NCBI RefSeq assembly: GCF_011045025.1
Contig: NZ_JAAKZX010000062.1
Span: forward strand, 1 to 46,884
Length of the DNA stretch: 46,884 nt
Direction of reading: 5' to 3'
Source: Streptomyces ureilyticus
Lineage (GTDB): Bacteria; Actinomycetota; Actinomycetes; Streptomycetales; Streptomycetaceae
Positions within the stretch are counted from its first letter, which is position 1. Each line of letters starts with the position of its first letter. Both the position numbers and the translations under genes were made by a program. The notes beneath the pieces were generated by a model, which saw only the letters and a list, made by a program, of their open reading frames with translations, was not told where the DNA came from and made no database searches. Below are positions 1 to 8,257 of this stretch, piece after piece.

Positions 1-1
1 T

Positions 2-130
2 GTCGTGGGGGAGTCGATCGCCGCCGCCGCTCAACCTCCGCGCGTCTGGCTGCAGATGAGTACGGCCACCATCTACGCCCACCGCTTCGACGCACCCCAT
101 GACGAGGCGACCGGCGTGTTCGGCGGCCTC
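2..130 (+). pseudogene. 3'-truncated remnant of an NAD-dependent epimerase (TIGR01777/DUF1731 type)
   Basis: The frame open from the left edge reads a stretch containing PRVWLQMSTATIYAHRF followed by DEATG. I recognise this as the active-site region of TIGR01777-family SDR epimerases, with the Ser-Thr-x-x-x-Tyr element. A normal protein of about 300 residues would continue for another 150 or so residues. Here the similarity stops near base 125 and the frame runs into the start of the next gene, ending at 247 in unrelated residues. The 5' part lies outside the window, so I cannot say whether the gene is otherwise intact. I read it as a gene cut at its 3' side by a rearrangement that brought in the hydroxyacyl-CoA dehydrogenase. 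Confidence 0.55.
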
Positions 131-156
131 AACGACCGCACCCAGGAAGGACCTTT

Positions 157-1020
157 ATGTCCGGCATCTCACGTCTCGGCATCGTCGGCTGCGGCCTCAT
201 GGGCTCCGGCATCGCCGAGGTCGCCGCACTGCGCGGCCTCGATGTGACCGTGGCCGAATCGACTCCCGAGCTGGCCGCCGCCGGCCGCGGCCGCGTCACC
301 GCCTCCCTCGATCGCGGCCTGCGGCGCGGGAAGCTCACCGAGACCGACCACGACCAGGCCCTGGCCCGGCTCTCCTTCACCCACGACGTGGACGAACTGG
401 CCGACCGGCAGTTCGTCGTCGAGGCCATCGCCGAGAACCGGGAGGTGAAACTTGAGGTCTTCCGTCAGCTGGACAAGGTGGTCACCGACCCTGAGGCCGT
501 CCTCGCCACCAACACCTCCTCGATCCCCGTCGTCGACCTCGCCGTGGCCACCGGCCGGGCCTCCCATGTCGTGGGCCTCCACTTCTTCAATCCCGTACCG
601 GTACAGAAGCTGGTCGAGGTGATCCCCGCGCTCACGACCGGCGCCGACACCCTGGCCCGCGCCCGCGGCTTCGTCGGCGAGCAGCTCGGCAGGACGGTGG
701 TCCAGGCGCCCGACCGCTCGGGCTTCGTGGTCAACGCGCTGCTGGTGCCGTACCTGCTCTCCGCGGTCCGCATGGTCGAGTCCGGAACGGCTCGCGCGGA
801 GGACATCGACAGCGGCATGGAACTCGGCTGCGCCCACCCGATGGGTCCGCTGCGGCTGCTCGACCTGATCGGCCTGGACACGGCTCAGGCTGTCGCCGAC
901 TCGATGTACGAGGAGTTCAAGGAGCCGCTGTACGCCGCTCCCCCGCTGCTGCGGCGCATGGTCGCCGCGGGCCACCTGGGTCGCAAGAGCGGCCGCGGCT
1001 TCTACGTCTACGGCGCCTGA
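157..1020 (+). CDS. 3-hydroxybutyryl-CoA / 3-hydroxyacyl-CoA dehydrogenase
   Basis: A 287-residue cytoplasmic protein, the usual length for the family. It oxidises 3-hydroxyacyl-CoA to 3-ketoacyl-CoA with NAD(P)+ in beta-oxidation-like pathways. The N-terminal Rossmann domain shows GCGLMGSG at residues 11-18. The catalytic His is H142 in GLHFFNPVP, and the C-terminal helical domain has the family segment around AHPMGPLRLLDLIGLD. The ATG at 157 has a GGAAGG ribosome-binding site 8 bases upstream. It follows an epimerase remnant and converges on the GMC oxidoreductase, with a perfect 14-bp hairpin between them. Its presence beside two acyl-CoA dehydrogenases fits a role in the catabolic locus. 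Confidence 0.93.
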   Translation: MSGISRLGIVGCGLMGSGIAEVAALRGLDVTVAESTPELAAAGRGRVTASLDRGLRRGKLTETDHDQALARLSFTHDVDELADRQFVVEAIAENREVKLEVFRQLDKVVTDPEAVLATNTSSIPVVDLAVATGRASHVVGLHFFNPVPVQKLVEVIPALTTGADTLARARGFVGEQLGRTVVQAPDRSGFVVNALLVPYLLSAVRMVESGTARAEDIDSGMELGCAHPMGPLRLLDLIGLDTAQAVADSMYEEFKEPLYAAPPLLRRMVAAGHLGRKSGRGFYVYGA

Positions 1021-1060
1021 CCGCGTCTCCTCTCATGTGACCGCTTCCTCTCATGCCGGT

Positions 1061-1092
1061 GAGTCGGCCGCCGGACATCCGGCGGCCGACTC
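1061..1092. terminator. Bidirectional hairpin terminator
   Basis: A perfect 14-bp stem (1061-1074 with 1079-1092) closes on a 4-base ACAT loop. It lies 40 bp after the stop of the hydroxyacyl-CoA dehydrogenase and before the 3' end of the convergent GMC gene. There is no U-tract, as is usual for Streptomyces terminators. Confidence 0.8.
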
Positions 1093-1103
1093 CCTCATAC
1101 GGT

Positions 1104-1208
1104 GCGGTCGTACGGGCGTGGCCACGCCGTACGGGCGTGCGGGCGTAGCCGCGGCCTGCGGTCGCACGGGCTGGCCACGCCCTGCGGTTGTGCGGGCGTG
1201 GGCATGTC
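1104..1208. repeat. Imperfect tandem repeat, about 26 bp, 4 units
   Basis: Units begin near 1104, 1129, 1158 and 1184. They share a core like GCGGTCGTACGGGCGTGGCC, with substitutions and small indels. The array fills the gap between the hairpin terminator and the stop codon of the GMC oxidoreductase. It has no credible ribosome-binding site or protein similarity, so I treat it as a degenerate minisatellite. Confidence 0.55.
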
Positions 1209-1213
1209 GGCGG

Positions 1214-2743
1214 TCAGTCGCCGCAGCCCAGTTGGTCCGCCCAGCGCTCCGCCATCATCATGACCGTGGTGTTGGTCGGCGCGGCCGGGATGTCCGGCAT
1301 GGTGGAGGCGTCGACGACGTACAGTGCGTCGACCCCGTGCACCTTGCCGGCCTGGTCGACCACCGCGGCCGGGGTGCCCTCCCCGCCCATCGCACAGGTG
1401 CCCACCGCGTGGCAGTAGGTGTTCTTGCCCTGGAGGACGGCTCGTGCGAGGTCGGCGTCCGTGGTCGCCCCGGGCCCGGGCCACGTCTCGGCACGGACGT
1501 ACTTCTCCAGTGGTCCCGAGCCCATGATGTCCCGGATCTGCCGGATGCCGGCCACCATGCGCCGCAGGTCGTCGGGGTGGTCGAACAGACCCAACCGGAT
1601 CCTCGGGTCGGCCTCAGGAGCGCGTGAGGTGATCTCCACGCTGCCCAACGAGTACGGGCGGACCACGGCGAGAGGCACCAGCATCACCCCGGGCTCCATG
1701 GTGAACGGCAGCGCGTGCAGGTCGACTTCGCCCTGTCCGGTTGCCCCTGCCGAGGAGAACGCCAGGGCGGTCTGCAACGGCGGCATGAGTTCACCGACCG
1801 CCTCCTCGTCCACGGCGTAGGTGAGGTAGACCATGGGGTGGTCACGGAGGTTGCTGCCGACGCCTTCCAGGCACTGGACCGTGGGGATGGACAGCCTGTC
1901 GAGCAGCCGCCGCGGGCCGATGCCCGAGCGCATCAGGATCGCCGGGCTGCCGATGGCTCCGGCGGACAGGACGACCAGGTCGGCTTCGAGAACGGTGCCG
2001 TCAGCGAGGATCACCGCTCGGGCCGTCCCGTCCTCGGTGAACTCCACCCGGTCAACGGTCTGTTCGCCTAACACGGTCAGGTTCTCTCGGTGGCGGGCCG
2101 GGCCGATGTAGGCGATGGCCGAGCTCTGCCGGATGCCGTTCTTGCGGTTGAAGGGGATCGGGCCCGCGCCACGCCTGCGGACGCCGTTGATGTCCTCGTG
2201 GACGGGGTGGCCGGCCTGCGCGCAGGCCTCCAGGAACGCGGACATGACCGGGCGCAGCCCGTTGCCTTCGGTGAAGCGCTCGATGTGTACGGGTCCACCG
2301 GTGCCGTGCAGTTCTCCGCCGACCGGATCGTCCTCCAGCTTCTTCAGATACGGCAGGACGTGGTCCCAGGACCAGCGGTCATTGCCCAGTCCGGTCCAGC
2401 GGGCGAAGTCCTCGGGCGTGGGCCGCAGGGCGTTGGAGCCGTTGACGGACGAGGAGCCGCCGATGACCTTGCCGCGCAGAACGGGCAGGATGCCCTGCTC
2501 GACGATCCCGAACATCGGAATGCTGTCGGCATCGGCAACGTGGTCGGCCGACTCATAGCCCCAGTCGTGGGTGGTGAACCCGAACCGGTTGGCGTCGAGC
2601 AGCTCGGGGGCGGTCTCCTCCGGGGTGCGGTAGTCGGGGCCGGCCTCGACGAGCGTGACGGTGTTCGCGGGGTCCTCGCTGAGCCGGGCGGCCAGGACAC
2701 CACCGGCGGAACCTCCGCCGCACACCACTATGCGACGCGCCAT
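1214..2743 (-). CDS. GMC-family FAD-dependent alcohol oxidoreductase (choline dehydrogenase-like)
   Basis: A 509-residue flavoprotein expected to oxidise a primary or secondary alcohol to a carbonyl. The N-terminus gives the FAD-binding GGGSAGG at about residues 8-14. Then come the family segment GSSSVNGSNAL near residue 95, the GMC signature with SGIGP near residue 277, and the C-terminal catalytic pair: His in CHAVGTCAMG (H445) and Asn in TNTTVMM. No signal peptide is visible, so it is probably cytoplasmic. AAAGAGG precedes the ATG. The gene contains a TTA codon (bases 2069-2071), which suggests bldA dependence in Streptomyces. The aldehyde dehydrogenase lies just upstream on the same strand, consistent with alcohol to aldehyde to acid. 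Confidence 0.9.
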   Translation of the reverse strand: MARRIVVCGGGSAGGVLAARLSEDPANTVTLVEAGPDYRTPEETAPELLDANRFGFTTHDWGYESADHVADADSIPMFGIVEQGILPVLRGKVIGGSSSVNGSNALRPTPEDFARWTGLGNDRWSWDHVLPYLKKLEDDPVGGELHGTGGPVHIERFTEGNGLRPVMSAFLEACAQAGHPVHEDINGVRRRGAGPIPFNRKNGIRQSSAIAYIGPARHRENLTVLGEQTVDRVEFTEDGTARAVILADGTVLEADLVVLSAGAIGSPAILMRSGIGPRRLLDRLSIPTVQCLEGVGSNLRDHPMVYLTYAVDEEAVGELMPPLQTALAFSSAGATGQGEVDLHALPFTMEPGVMLVPLAVVRPYSLGSVEITSRAPEADPRIRLGLFDHPDDLRRMVAGIRQIRDIMGSGPLEKYVRAETWPGPGATTDADLARAVLQGKNTYCHAVGTCAMGGEGTPAAVVDQAGKVHGVDALYVVDASTMPDIPAAPTNTTVMMMAERWADQLGCGD

Positions 2744-2878
2744 GCTTACCTCTTTCTCTTCTTTGAGACCAAGGATTGAACGAAGGGGACGTACGGGACG
2801 TGAGACGTGGAGACACAGGAGATGTACGAGATCCAGGACGTGACCGAGACCGAGGAATCGACAGGCGGGCGTCGCGGC

Positions 2879-4336
2879 TCAGTCGGTCAGCGGCGCGCCC
2901 GACAGGGCGATCGCCTTGGGCTCGAGGTAGTCGTCGAGGCCTTCGTGGCCGTTCTCGCGGCCGATGCCGGACTTCTTGCTGCCGCCGAACGGGGCATTGA
3001 TGTCGAGGGTGTAGCTGTTGATGCTGAAGGTTCCGGTGCGCACGCGGCGAGCGATTCGCAGGGCGGCTTCCTCGTCCTGGGTCCAGACGGTTCCGGAGAG
3101 CCCGTACGGGGAGTCGTTGGCCAGCTCGACGGCATGGTCGGGGCCGTCGTGCGGGATGGCGACGACGACCGGGCCGAAGATCTCCTCCTGCGCGATCCGC
3201 ATGTCGTTGGTGACGTCGGTGAACAGGGTGGGTTCCAGGTACCAGCCGGTGGCCAGGCCCGCAGGGCGGCCGCCGCCGCAGGCGACGGTGGCGCCTTCCT
3301 TCCGACCGAGGGCGATGTACTCCTCGACACGCGCCCGGTGCGCTTCGGTGATCATCGGTCCGATCACGGTCGCGGGGTCGGCCGGGTCACCGATGGGCAG
3401 GGAGCTCATGTGACGGGCCAAGGCGTCGGTGAACTCTGCGTAGCGAGAGCGCGGCAGCAGGATGCGGGTCTGAGCGGTGCAGATCTCGCCCTGCATGAAG
3501 GCGGCGCCGCAGCCCACGAGAGCCGGGACGACGGCGTCGATGTCGGCGTCGTCCAGCACGATCGCCGCCGATTTGCCGCCCAGTTCCAAGGTCACACGGC
3601 GGATGTCACGGCCACAGGCCTCGGCGATACGGGAGCCGACGGCGGTGCTTCCCGTGAAGCTGACCTTGTCCACACCCGGGTGGGCGACCACGTACTCGCT
3701 CTCCACGGCATCGGCGGCGAACACGCTGATGACGCCCTCGGGAACGGCCGATTCGGCCACGGCCTCGGCGAAGACATGGCAGGCGAGGGGGTCCTGCACC
3801 GGCACCTTGACGATGACCGTGCAGCCGGCCATGAGGGCGGCGGCGATCTTCTGGGCGGTCAGCGGGAGCGGGCCGTTCCAGGCGGGAATGGCCACGACGA
3901 CGCCGACGGGTTCGCGGACGACCAAGGTGCGGGTCGGTCCGTTGACCCGCTCCTCCTCGAAGACGTATCCCTCGGCCAACTCCGCGTAGAAGCGAAAGTA
4001 GTTGGAGGGGGCGATGGCGAAGTACCCCTCGGCGAAGCCGCGCGGGCAGCCGGTCTCGGCCATGGCCAGACCGGCGAGTTCGGCCGCGCGCGTGTCGAGG
4101 CGGTCTGCCAGGTCGCGCAGGGCCGCGGCGCGCTGTTGAACGCTCCACCTCGGCCAGGGGCCGGCGTCGAACGCCTGCCGGGCCGCGGCCACGGCGGCGT
4201 CGATGTCCGCCGTCGAGGCCAGGGGGACGTGGCCGATGACCTCCTCGGTGCTGGGTGAGACGACCTGCGCGACGCGGTCGGTGGAGGGGGCCGTGAGCCG
4301 GCCTCCGATGAGGATGCGGTCGTATTGGTGTGCCAT
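2879..4336 (-). CDS. Aldehyde dehydrogenase (NAD(P)+ dependent)
   Basis: With the start chosen at 4336 (MAHQYDRILIGG, preceded by AGAGAGG) the protein has 485 residues, typical of the family. A longer frame to 4423 exists, but its N-terminus is unlike aldehyde dehydrogenases. It oxidises an aldehyde to a carboxylic acid. The catalytic Cys is C286 in GEICTAQTR, the general-base Glu is in LELGGKSA, and the cofactor-binding FTGS motif lies before it. The C-terminus keeps PFGGSKKSGIGRENG. It sits upstream of the GMC oxidoreductase on the same strand, with 135 bp between them, and could act on that enzyme's product. Confidence 0.92.
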   Translation of the reverse strand: MAHQYDRILIGGRLTAPSTDRVAQVVSPSTEEVIGHVPLASTADIDAAVAAARQAFDAGPWPRWSVQQRAAALRDLADRLDTRAAELAGLAMAETGCPRGFAEGYFAIAPSNYFRFYAELAEGYVFEEERVNGPTRTLVVREPVGVVVAIPAWNGPLPLTAQKIAAALMAGCTVIVKVPVQDPLACHVFAEAVAESAVPEGVISVFAADAVESEYVVAHPGVDKVSFTGSTAVGSRIAEACGRDIRRVTLELGGKSAAIVLDDADIDAVVPALVGCGAAFMQGEICTAQTRILLPRSRYAEFTDALARHMSSLPIGDPADPATVIGPMITEAHRARVEEYIALGRKEGATVACGGGRPAGLATGWYLEPTLFTDVTNDMRIAQEEIFGPVVVAIPHDGPDHAVELANDSPYGLSGTVWTQDEEAALRIARRVRTGTFSINSYTLDINAPFGGSKKSGIGRENGHEGLDDYLEPKAIALSGAPLTD

Positions 4337-4485
4337 GCGGGGAATGCCTCTCTGGGGGAAGCGCGGAAGTACCGCGGAGGAGAAGGTGTGCTCGGCTCGG
4401 ACGGCACGCAAGGGCACAGGCATCGCCCGGAGCTCATGCGGTGCGGTCAGAAGTGCGGGACATCAGTCGACCGGCCCCGAGGGAT

Positions 4486-4611
4486 GACGTCCGCCTCCGG
4501 TGAACGACGTTCGGACTCCGGCAGCCGACGTCCGGACTCCAACACGCGAAGTCCGGCCTCCCGCGGCCAACGTCCGGGCTCAAACATGCGACGTCCGGCC
4601 TCCCGCGATCG
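4486..4611. repeat. 21-bp tandem minisatellite, 6 units
   Basis: Units start at 4486, 4506, 4527, 4548, 4569 and 4590, so the period is 21 bp except for one 20-bp step. The shared core is GACGTCCGGCCTCC. The 474-bp gap between aldehyde dehydrogenase (start 4336) and the flavin reductase (stop 4811) holds this array and no recognisable gene. An open frame crosses it and would give a heptad pattern like DVRTPAA, but it has no family similarity. Confidence 0.8.
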
Positions 4612-4810
4612 CCGACCGGTCTCCGTCGCCGGCTCACTCTCGGGTGCGCCCCCACGAGGCCGCGGCCGTCGACGCCGTTGATGCCATCGAGGCGGTCGAT
4701 GTCATCGAGGCGCATCACGCCGGCCTGGCCGACAGCGCGGGCGCGGACCTCGGGCGAGAGCGCCACCGGCCGCCGGGCCCCCTGACGGATCGCCGCCCAC
4801 GCGCGGATCG

Positions 4811-6772
4811 TCACAGCGGCCTCGCGGCGACGGCCTCCGCCGCCGCGCGCCCTTCCGCGACGGCGTGCGCGACACGGCGCGGCACGACGCAATCGCCGAT
4901 CGCGCGAACGGTCTGGTGGGCGGCAGGGGCGAAGTCGGGACGGCGGGGCCGGCGTTCGCCGACGGTGATCAGGACGTCGACGGCGAGCTGCGTCTCCTGA
5001 CCGTCCAGGACATGGCGCAGGCGCACACCGTCGGTGGTCGTCGAGGTCACGGTGCTCATCGCGACGACGCGCAGGGGCGCACCGGTGAGCCGGTTCATCA
5101 ACTGGGTGCGGTTCTCCGGCGACAGGCCCGTCGCGAAACCGGTGCCGGGGGTGATGACGGTGACCTCGCGGGCGCCGGCCGCCAGCGCGCTCTCCACGGC
5201 GCTGATGCCCTGCCACCACCCGAAGCCGTCGTCGAGGACGGCGACACCGGACGCTTCCGGTACGACGTCCGGGTACCGGCTCAGGAAGTCCATACTGGTG
5301 AGTGTCAGAAGCTCGCCCGGCACGTGGACGGACTCTTCCGCCGCGCCGGTGGCGAGCACGATCTGGGCGTACGCCGCCAGGTCGTCCGGCGCCGGGGAGG
5401 TGCCCAGCCGCACCCGCACGCCGAGGTCGGCGAGCTGATCGCGCTGGTAATCGACGAACTTCTGCCAGCCGGAGCGGTGCGGGGCGAGGGAGGCGAGGCG
5501 TGCCTGGCCGCCGGCTCGACGAGCCGTGTCGAAGAGCGTCACCTCGGCGCCGGAACGGGCGAGCGCCATCGCGCACTCCATGCCGGCGGGGCCCGCTCCG
5601 AGCACGGCGACAGGGCCGCCGCGGGCACCCCGCCGGGTCAGCAGCAGCGGGACGGCCGGGCGGGCGGCTGCTCCCGGCGGGCCGAGTTCGGGGTTCACCG
5701 AGCACGATCCGGTGGGCTCGAAGGTACGGCAGCCCTCGTTGCAGCCCGTGCAGGGGCGTACGGATCGCTCGTCGCCCGCGATGACCTTGCGGGCGAAGTC
5801 GGGGTCGGCCATGAACGGCCGGGCCATCCCGACCAGATCGGCCCCCGAGTCCAGCGCCCGCTCGATGTCCGCGACCGACCGGAAGCCCTGACTGACCAGG
5901 AGCGGCACCGCGACTGCCGAGCGGATACGGGCCACGGACTCCAGCAGCGGCGGGCGGGTGGTGGCCATGCCGGGAACGTAGGTGTTGCGGACGCCGGTGG
6001 TGACGTTGACGTACGCGAAGGGCGCGGCGGCGCACAGGCGGGGCAGCAGCTCGATCAGGTCCTCCAGGCCGAGTCCGGAGTCCTCGCCGGGCTCCACCGA
6101 CACCCGTAAGCCGATGGGGAGTTGACCGATCTCGGTACGGATGGCGTCGATCACCTGGGCCGGCAGGGCGATGCGGTCGCCATACTCGTCGTCCCGGGTG
6201 TTGTTGACCCTGGAGAGAAACTGGGCGAGCAGATAGCCGTGGCCGGCGTGCAGTTCCACGCCGTGAAAACCGGCCTGCACACTGTTCGCCGCGGAAATAC
6301 GGAAGGCGTCGACGACACCACGTACCTCTTCGGTGCTCAGCGGGTGCGGCGTGGTCGCCTCGCGGGGTGAGCGGACGGCCGCGGCCGAGACCGGCGCGTA
6401 GAACGTGCCGGCGCCCAGGGTCTCCCGGCCGAGGTGGACGAGCTGCGCGACGGCCACGGCGCCCCCGTCGGTGATGGCCTCTGCGCGACGGCGTACCGCG
6501 TCTTTGATCTCGGGGCGCCACGCTTCGGTCAGGTAGCGCTGCGGCAGCGTCGACTCGGGGGCCACGGCGGTGCCTCCGGTGATCACCATGCCGGCGCCGC
6601 CCTCGGCCAGCCGCCGCCAGTAGGCCGCGTCGGTCTCGGTGGGGGCGCCGTCGGTGACGGCGGCGGTGGCGTGTGCGGTGGCGACAAGGCGGTTGCGGAG
6701 GGTGAGACCGCAGAGCGTGAACGGTGCGGCCAGGGATGGTGCGGCGAGGGCGCGTGGGGTGCGTGGCGTCAT
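4811..6772 (-). CDS. 2,4-dienoyl-CoA reductase-like NADH:flavin oxidoreductase (OYE barrel + Fe-S + FAD/NAD)
   Basis: A 653-residue, three-domain protein of the FadH/BaiCD/trimethylamine-dehydrogenase class. The N-terminal FMN TIM barrel contains the proton-donor region around HAGHGYLLAQFLS. It is followed by an Fe-S loop with cysteines C341, C344, C348 and C357 in CTGCNEGC and GSC. The C-terminal half has an FAD Rossmann motif (VLGAGPAGMECA) and a late GDCV segment. It would reduce an activated C=C bond in an enoyl- or dienoyl-CoA or a cyclic enone. It contains a TTA codon at 6107-6109. The ATG at 6772 follows GAAGAGAG, which lies at the edge of an unusual 23-bp repeat array. The substrate cannot be read from sequence. 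Confidence 0.9.
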   Translation of the reverse strand: MTPRTPRALAAPSLAAPFTLCGLTLRNRLVATAHATAAVTDGAPTETDAAYWRRLAEGGAGMVITGGTAVAPESTLPQRYLTEAWRPEIKDAVRRRAEAITDGGAVAVAQLVHLGRETLGAGTFYAPVSAAAVRSPREATTPHPLSTEEVRGVVDAFRISAANSVQAGFHGVELHAGHGYLLAQFLSRVNNTRDDEYGDRIALPAQVIDAIRTEIGQLPIGLRVSVEPGEDSGLGLEDLIELLPRLCAAAPFAYVNVTTGVRNTYVPGMATTRPPLLESVARIRSAVAVPLLVSQGFRSVADIERALDSGADLVGMARPFMADPDFARKVIAGDERSVRPCTGCNEGCRTFEPTGSCSVNPELGPPGAAARPAVPLLLTRRGARGGPVAVLGAGPAGMECAMALARSGAEVTLFDTARRAGGQARLASLAPHRSGWQKFVDYQRDQLADLGVRVRLGTSPAPDDLAAYAQIVLATGAAEESVHVPGELLTLTSMDFLSRYPDVVPEASGVAVLDDGFGWWQGISAVESALAAGAREVTVITPGTGFATGLSPENRTQLMNRLTGAPLRVVAMSTVTSTTTDGVRLRHVLDGQETQLAVDVLITVGERRPRRPDFAPAAHQTVRAIGDCVVPRRVAHAVAEGRAAAEAVAARPL

Positions 6773-6781
6773 GCGGCTCTC

Positions 6782-6920
6782 TTCGTCTGTGCTCTTCGCC
6801 GGTCTTCGTCTGTCCTCTTCGCTGGTCTTCGTCTGTCCTCTTCGCTGGTCGCTGTCTGTCCCCCTCGCCGGTCTCCGTCTGTCCTCTTCGCCGGTATGTG
6901 TTCATCCTCTTCGCCTGGTC
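6782..6920 (-). repeat. 23-bp tandem minisatellite, 6 units, each with a ribosome-binding-like core
   Basis: Units lie at 6782-6804, 6805-6827, 6828-6850, 6851-6873, 6874-6896 and 6897-6920, the last one being 24 bp. Read on the minus strand, most copies contain GAAGAGGA or a close variant. The array fills the whole gap between the acyl-CoA dehydrogenase and the flavin reductase and overlaps the stop codon of the former. Because 23 is not a multiple of 3 it is not a protein repeat. Confidence 0.9.
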
Positions 6921-8073
6921 AGGCGGCCGACCGGGTGGCGAGACCGATGAGTTCGGCGAGCCGGACCCGGTGCCGGTCCGTCGTGCCGAAGAGGACCTCG
7001 CCGCTGCGTGCGCGGCGCACGTACAAATGTGCCGGGTGCTCCCAGGTGAAGCCGATTCCGCCGTGCAGTTGTACGTATTCGGCCGTCGCCAGGCGAAAGG
7101 TCTTGGAACAGACCACGGCGGCCGCGCAGGCGGCCACCGGCAGCTGCGGCGAGGCGGCGGCGGAGCAGGCAGTCGCGTACGCGGACGCCGAGCGGGCCGC
7201 CTCCAGCGCGACCAGCATGTCGGCCAGCCGGTGCTTGACGGCCTGGAAGGAACCGATGGGCCGCCCGAACTGGTGGCGCTGCGCGGCGAATTCGACCGTG
7301 GCGTCCAACGCGTGCCCGCTGCCGCCGACCTGTTCGGCCGCCAGCGCGGCCCGCCCGGTGTCGAGCGTCGCCGAGACGGTGGCTTCGGTGCCCTCCGCCG
7401 TACCCACGGTGGTGGCAGGGGCCCCTCGGAACTCCACCAGCGCCTGACGGCGCGTCTCGTCCAGGACACGTCGCGGAGTCCGATGGCAGGAGTCCGGTGC
7501 GGGCTCACAGGCGAACAGCCGCGGCCCGGCGGGAGTTTGAGCTCGTACCAGGATCAGGTCCGCGCCGGCCCCGTCGAGTACGAAGTCCGCCCGGCCGCGC
7601 AGCACCCAGCCCGAGCCTCCCTGCTCGGCGGTGACGTCGATGCTGTCGGGGTCGTCGGCGTCGAACCCGGCCACCGTCGCCGTGAGTGTGCCGTCGGCGA
7701 TCCGCGGCAGATAGTGCTCGCATGCCGCGCGGTCGCCGCTGTGCAGCAGGGCGGGGACGGCGAGGGCCACCGTGGGCAGCAGCGGCGCGCAGTACAGGGC
7801 GCGCCCTGATTCCTCCAGGGCCACGGCCAGTTCGGCGAACGTGAAACCCGCGCCGCCGTACTCCTCGGGAACGGCCAGCCCGTGGACGCCGATCTCGCCC
7901 GCGAGCCGCGTCCAGAGCACTTGGTCGTATCCGCGCGGAGTGGCCAGATGCTTGCGGACGTCCTCGGGGCCGCTCACCTCGGTGTAGAAGTCCCGCAGAA
8001 CGGTGCGCAGTTGCCGTTGTTCTTCGGTTTCGGACAGAAGCTGGGGGTCGATCTCGGGGTGGCGACGGTGCAT
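6919..8073 (-). CDS. Acyl-CoA dehydrogenase
   Basis: A 384-residue flavoprotein that introduces an alpha,beta double bond into an acyl-CoA. I choose the ATG at 8073 (MHRRHPEIDPQ), which follows GAGGGGGA; the frame extends to 8157, but through an operator-like site. The N-terminal helical domain has GLAVPEEYGGAGFT, and the C-terminal helical domain has the family segment LHGGIGFTWEHPAHLY. This short form resembles actinobacterial FadE subunits that often pair as alpha2beta2 with a second FadE. No partner gene is adjacent, although a second acyl-CoA dehydrogenase lies at 18 kb. It is followed by the 23-bp repeat and the flavin reductase on the same strand. Confidence 0.9.
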   Translation of the reverse strand: MHRRHPEIDPQLLSETEEQRQLRTVLRDFYTEVSGPEDVRKHLATPRGYDQVLWTRLAGEIGVHGLAVPEEYGGAGFTFAELAVALEESGRALYCAPLLPTVALAVPALLHSGDRAACEHYLPRIADGTLTATVAGFDADDPDSIDVTAEQGGSGWVLRGRADFVLDGAGADLILVRAQTPAGPRLFACEPAPDSCHRTPRRVLDETRRQALVEFRGAPATTVGTAEGTEATVSATLDTGRAALAAEQVGGSGHALDATVEFAAQRHQFGRPIGSFQAVKHRLADMLVALEAARSASAYATACSAAASPQLPVAACAAAVVCSKTFRLATAEYVQLHGGIGFTWEHPAHLYVRRARSGEVLFGTTDRHRVRLAELIGLATRSAA

Positions 8074-8146
8074 AGGGTCCCCCTCGTGCTCGTGTGCCGG
8101 AGAGTTGAGAGCCGAGAACTCAGAGCCGTAAAAAACAGATCTACAA

Positions 8147-8158
8147 ACTGAACTCAAT
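8147..8158. promoter_or_regulatory. Operator-like site A (ACTGAACTCAAT)
   Basis: One mismatch to the palindrome ACTGANNTCAGT found repeatedly in this locus. It lies 74 bp upstream of the acyl-CoA dehydrogenase start. A weaker GAACTCAG half-site is at about 8116-8123, closer to the gene. Confidence 0.55.
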
Positions 8159-8257
8159 TCGAGAACCTAGGCATAGACCTGCGCGACAGGCAAGACCCGT
8201 GCACGAGTTGATTGGGGCGCCCTCGGCTCCGGCAAGGCCGAGCGGACCGGACCCCAT

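Noticed and set aside
2807..4258. A 483-codon open frame on the plus strand
   Set aside because: It is antisense to the aldehyde dehydrogenase, whose catalytic motifs are intact. The Gly/Val/Asp-rich composition is typical of an antisense shadow.
4500..5000. A possible heptad-repeat protein starting at GTG 4500
   Set aside because: The heptad pattern is simply the translation of the 21-bp DNA repeat. There is no ribosome-binding site, and the frame then runs antisense into the flavin reductase gene.
4486..6920. CRISPR array
   Set aside because: The 21-bp and 23-bp repeats are contiguous without unique spacers, and no cas genes are present.
4434..7508. A 1024-codon open frame on the minus strand
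   Set aside because: It runs across three features in a different frame, is extremely Arg/Pro rich and has no family pattern. It overlaps the clearly real flavin reductase and acyl-CoA dehydrogenase.
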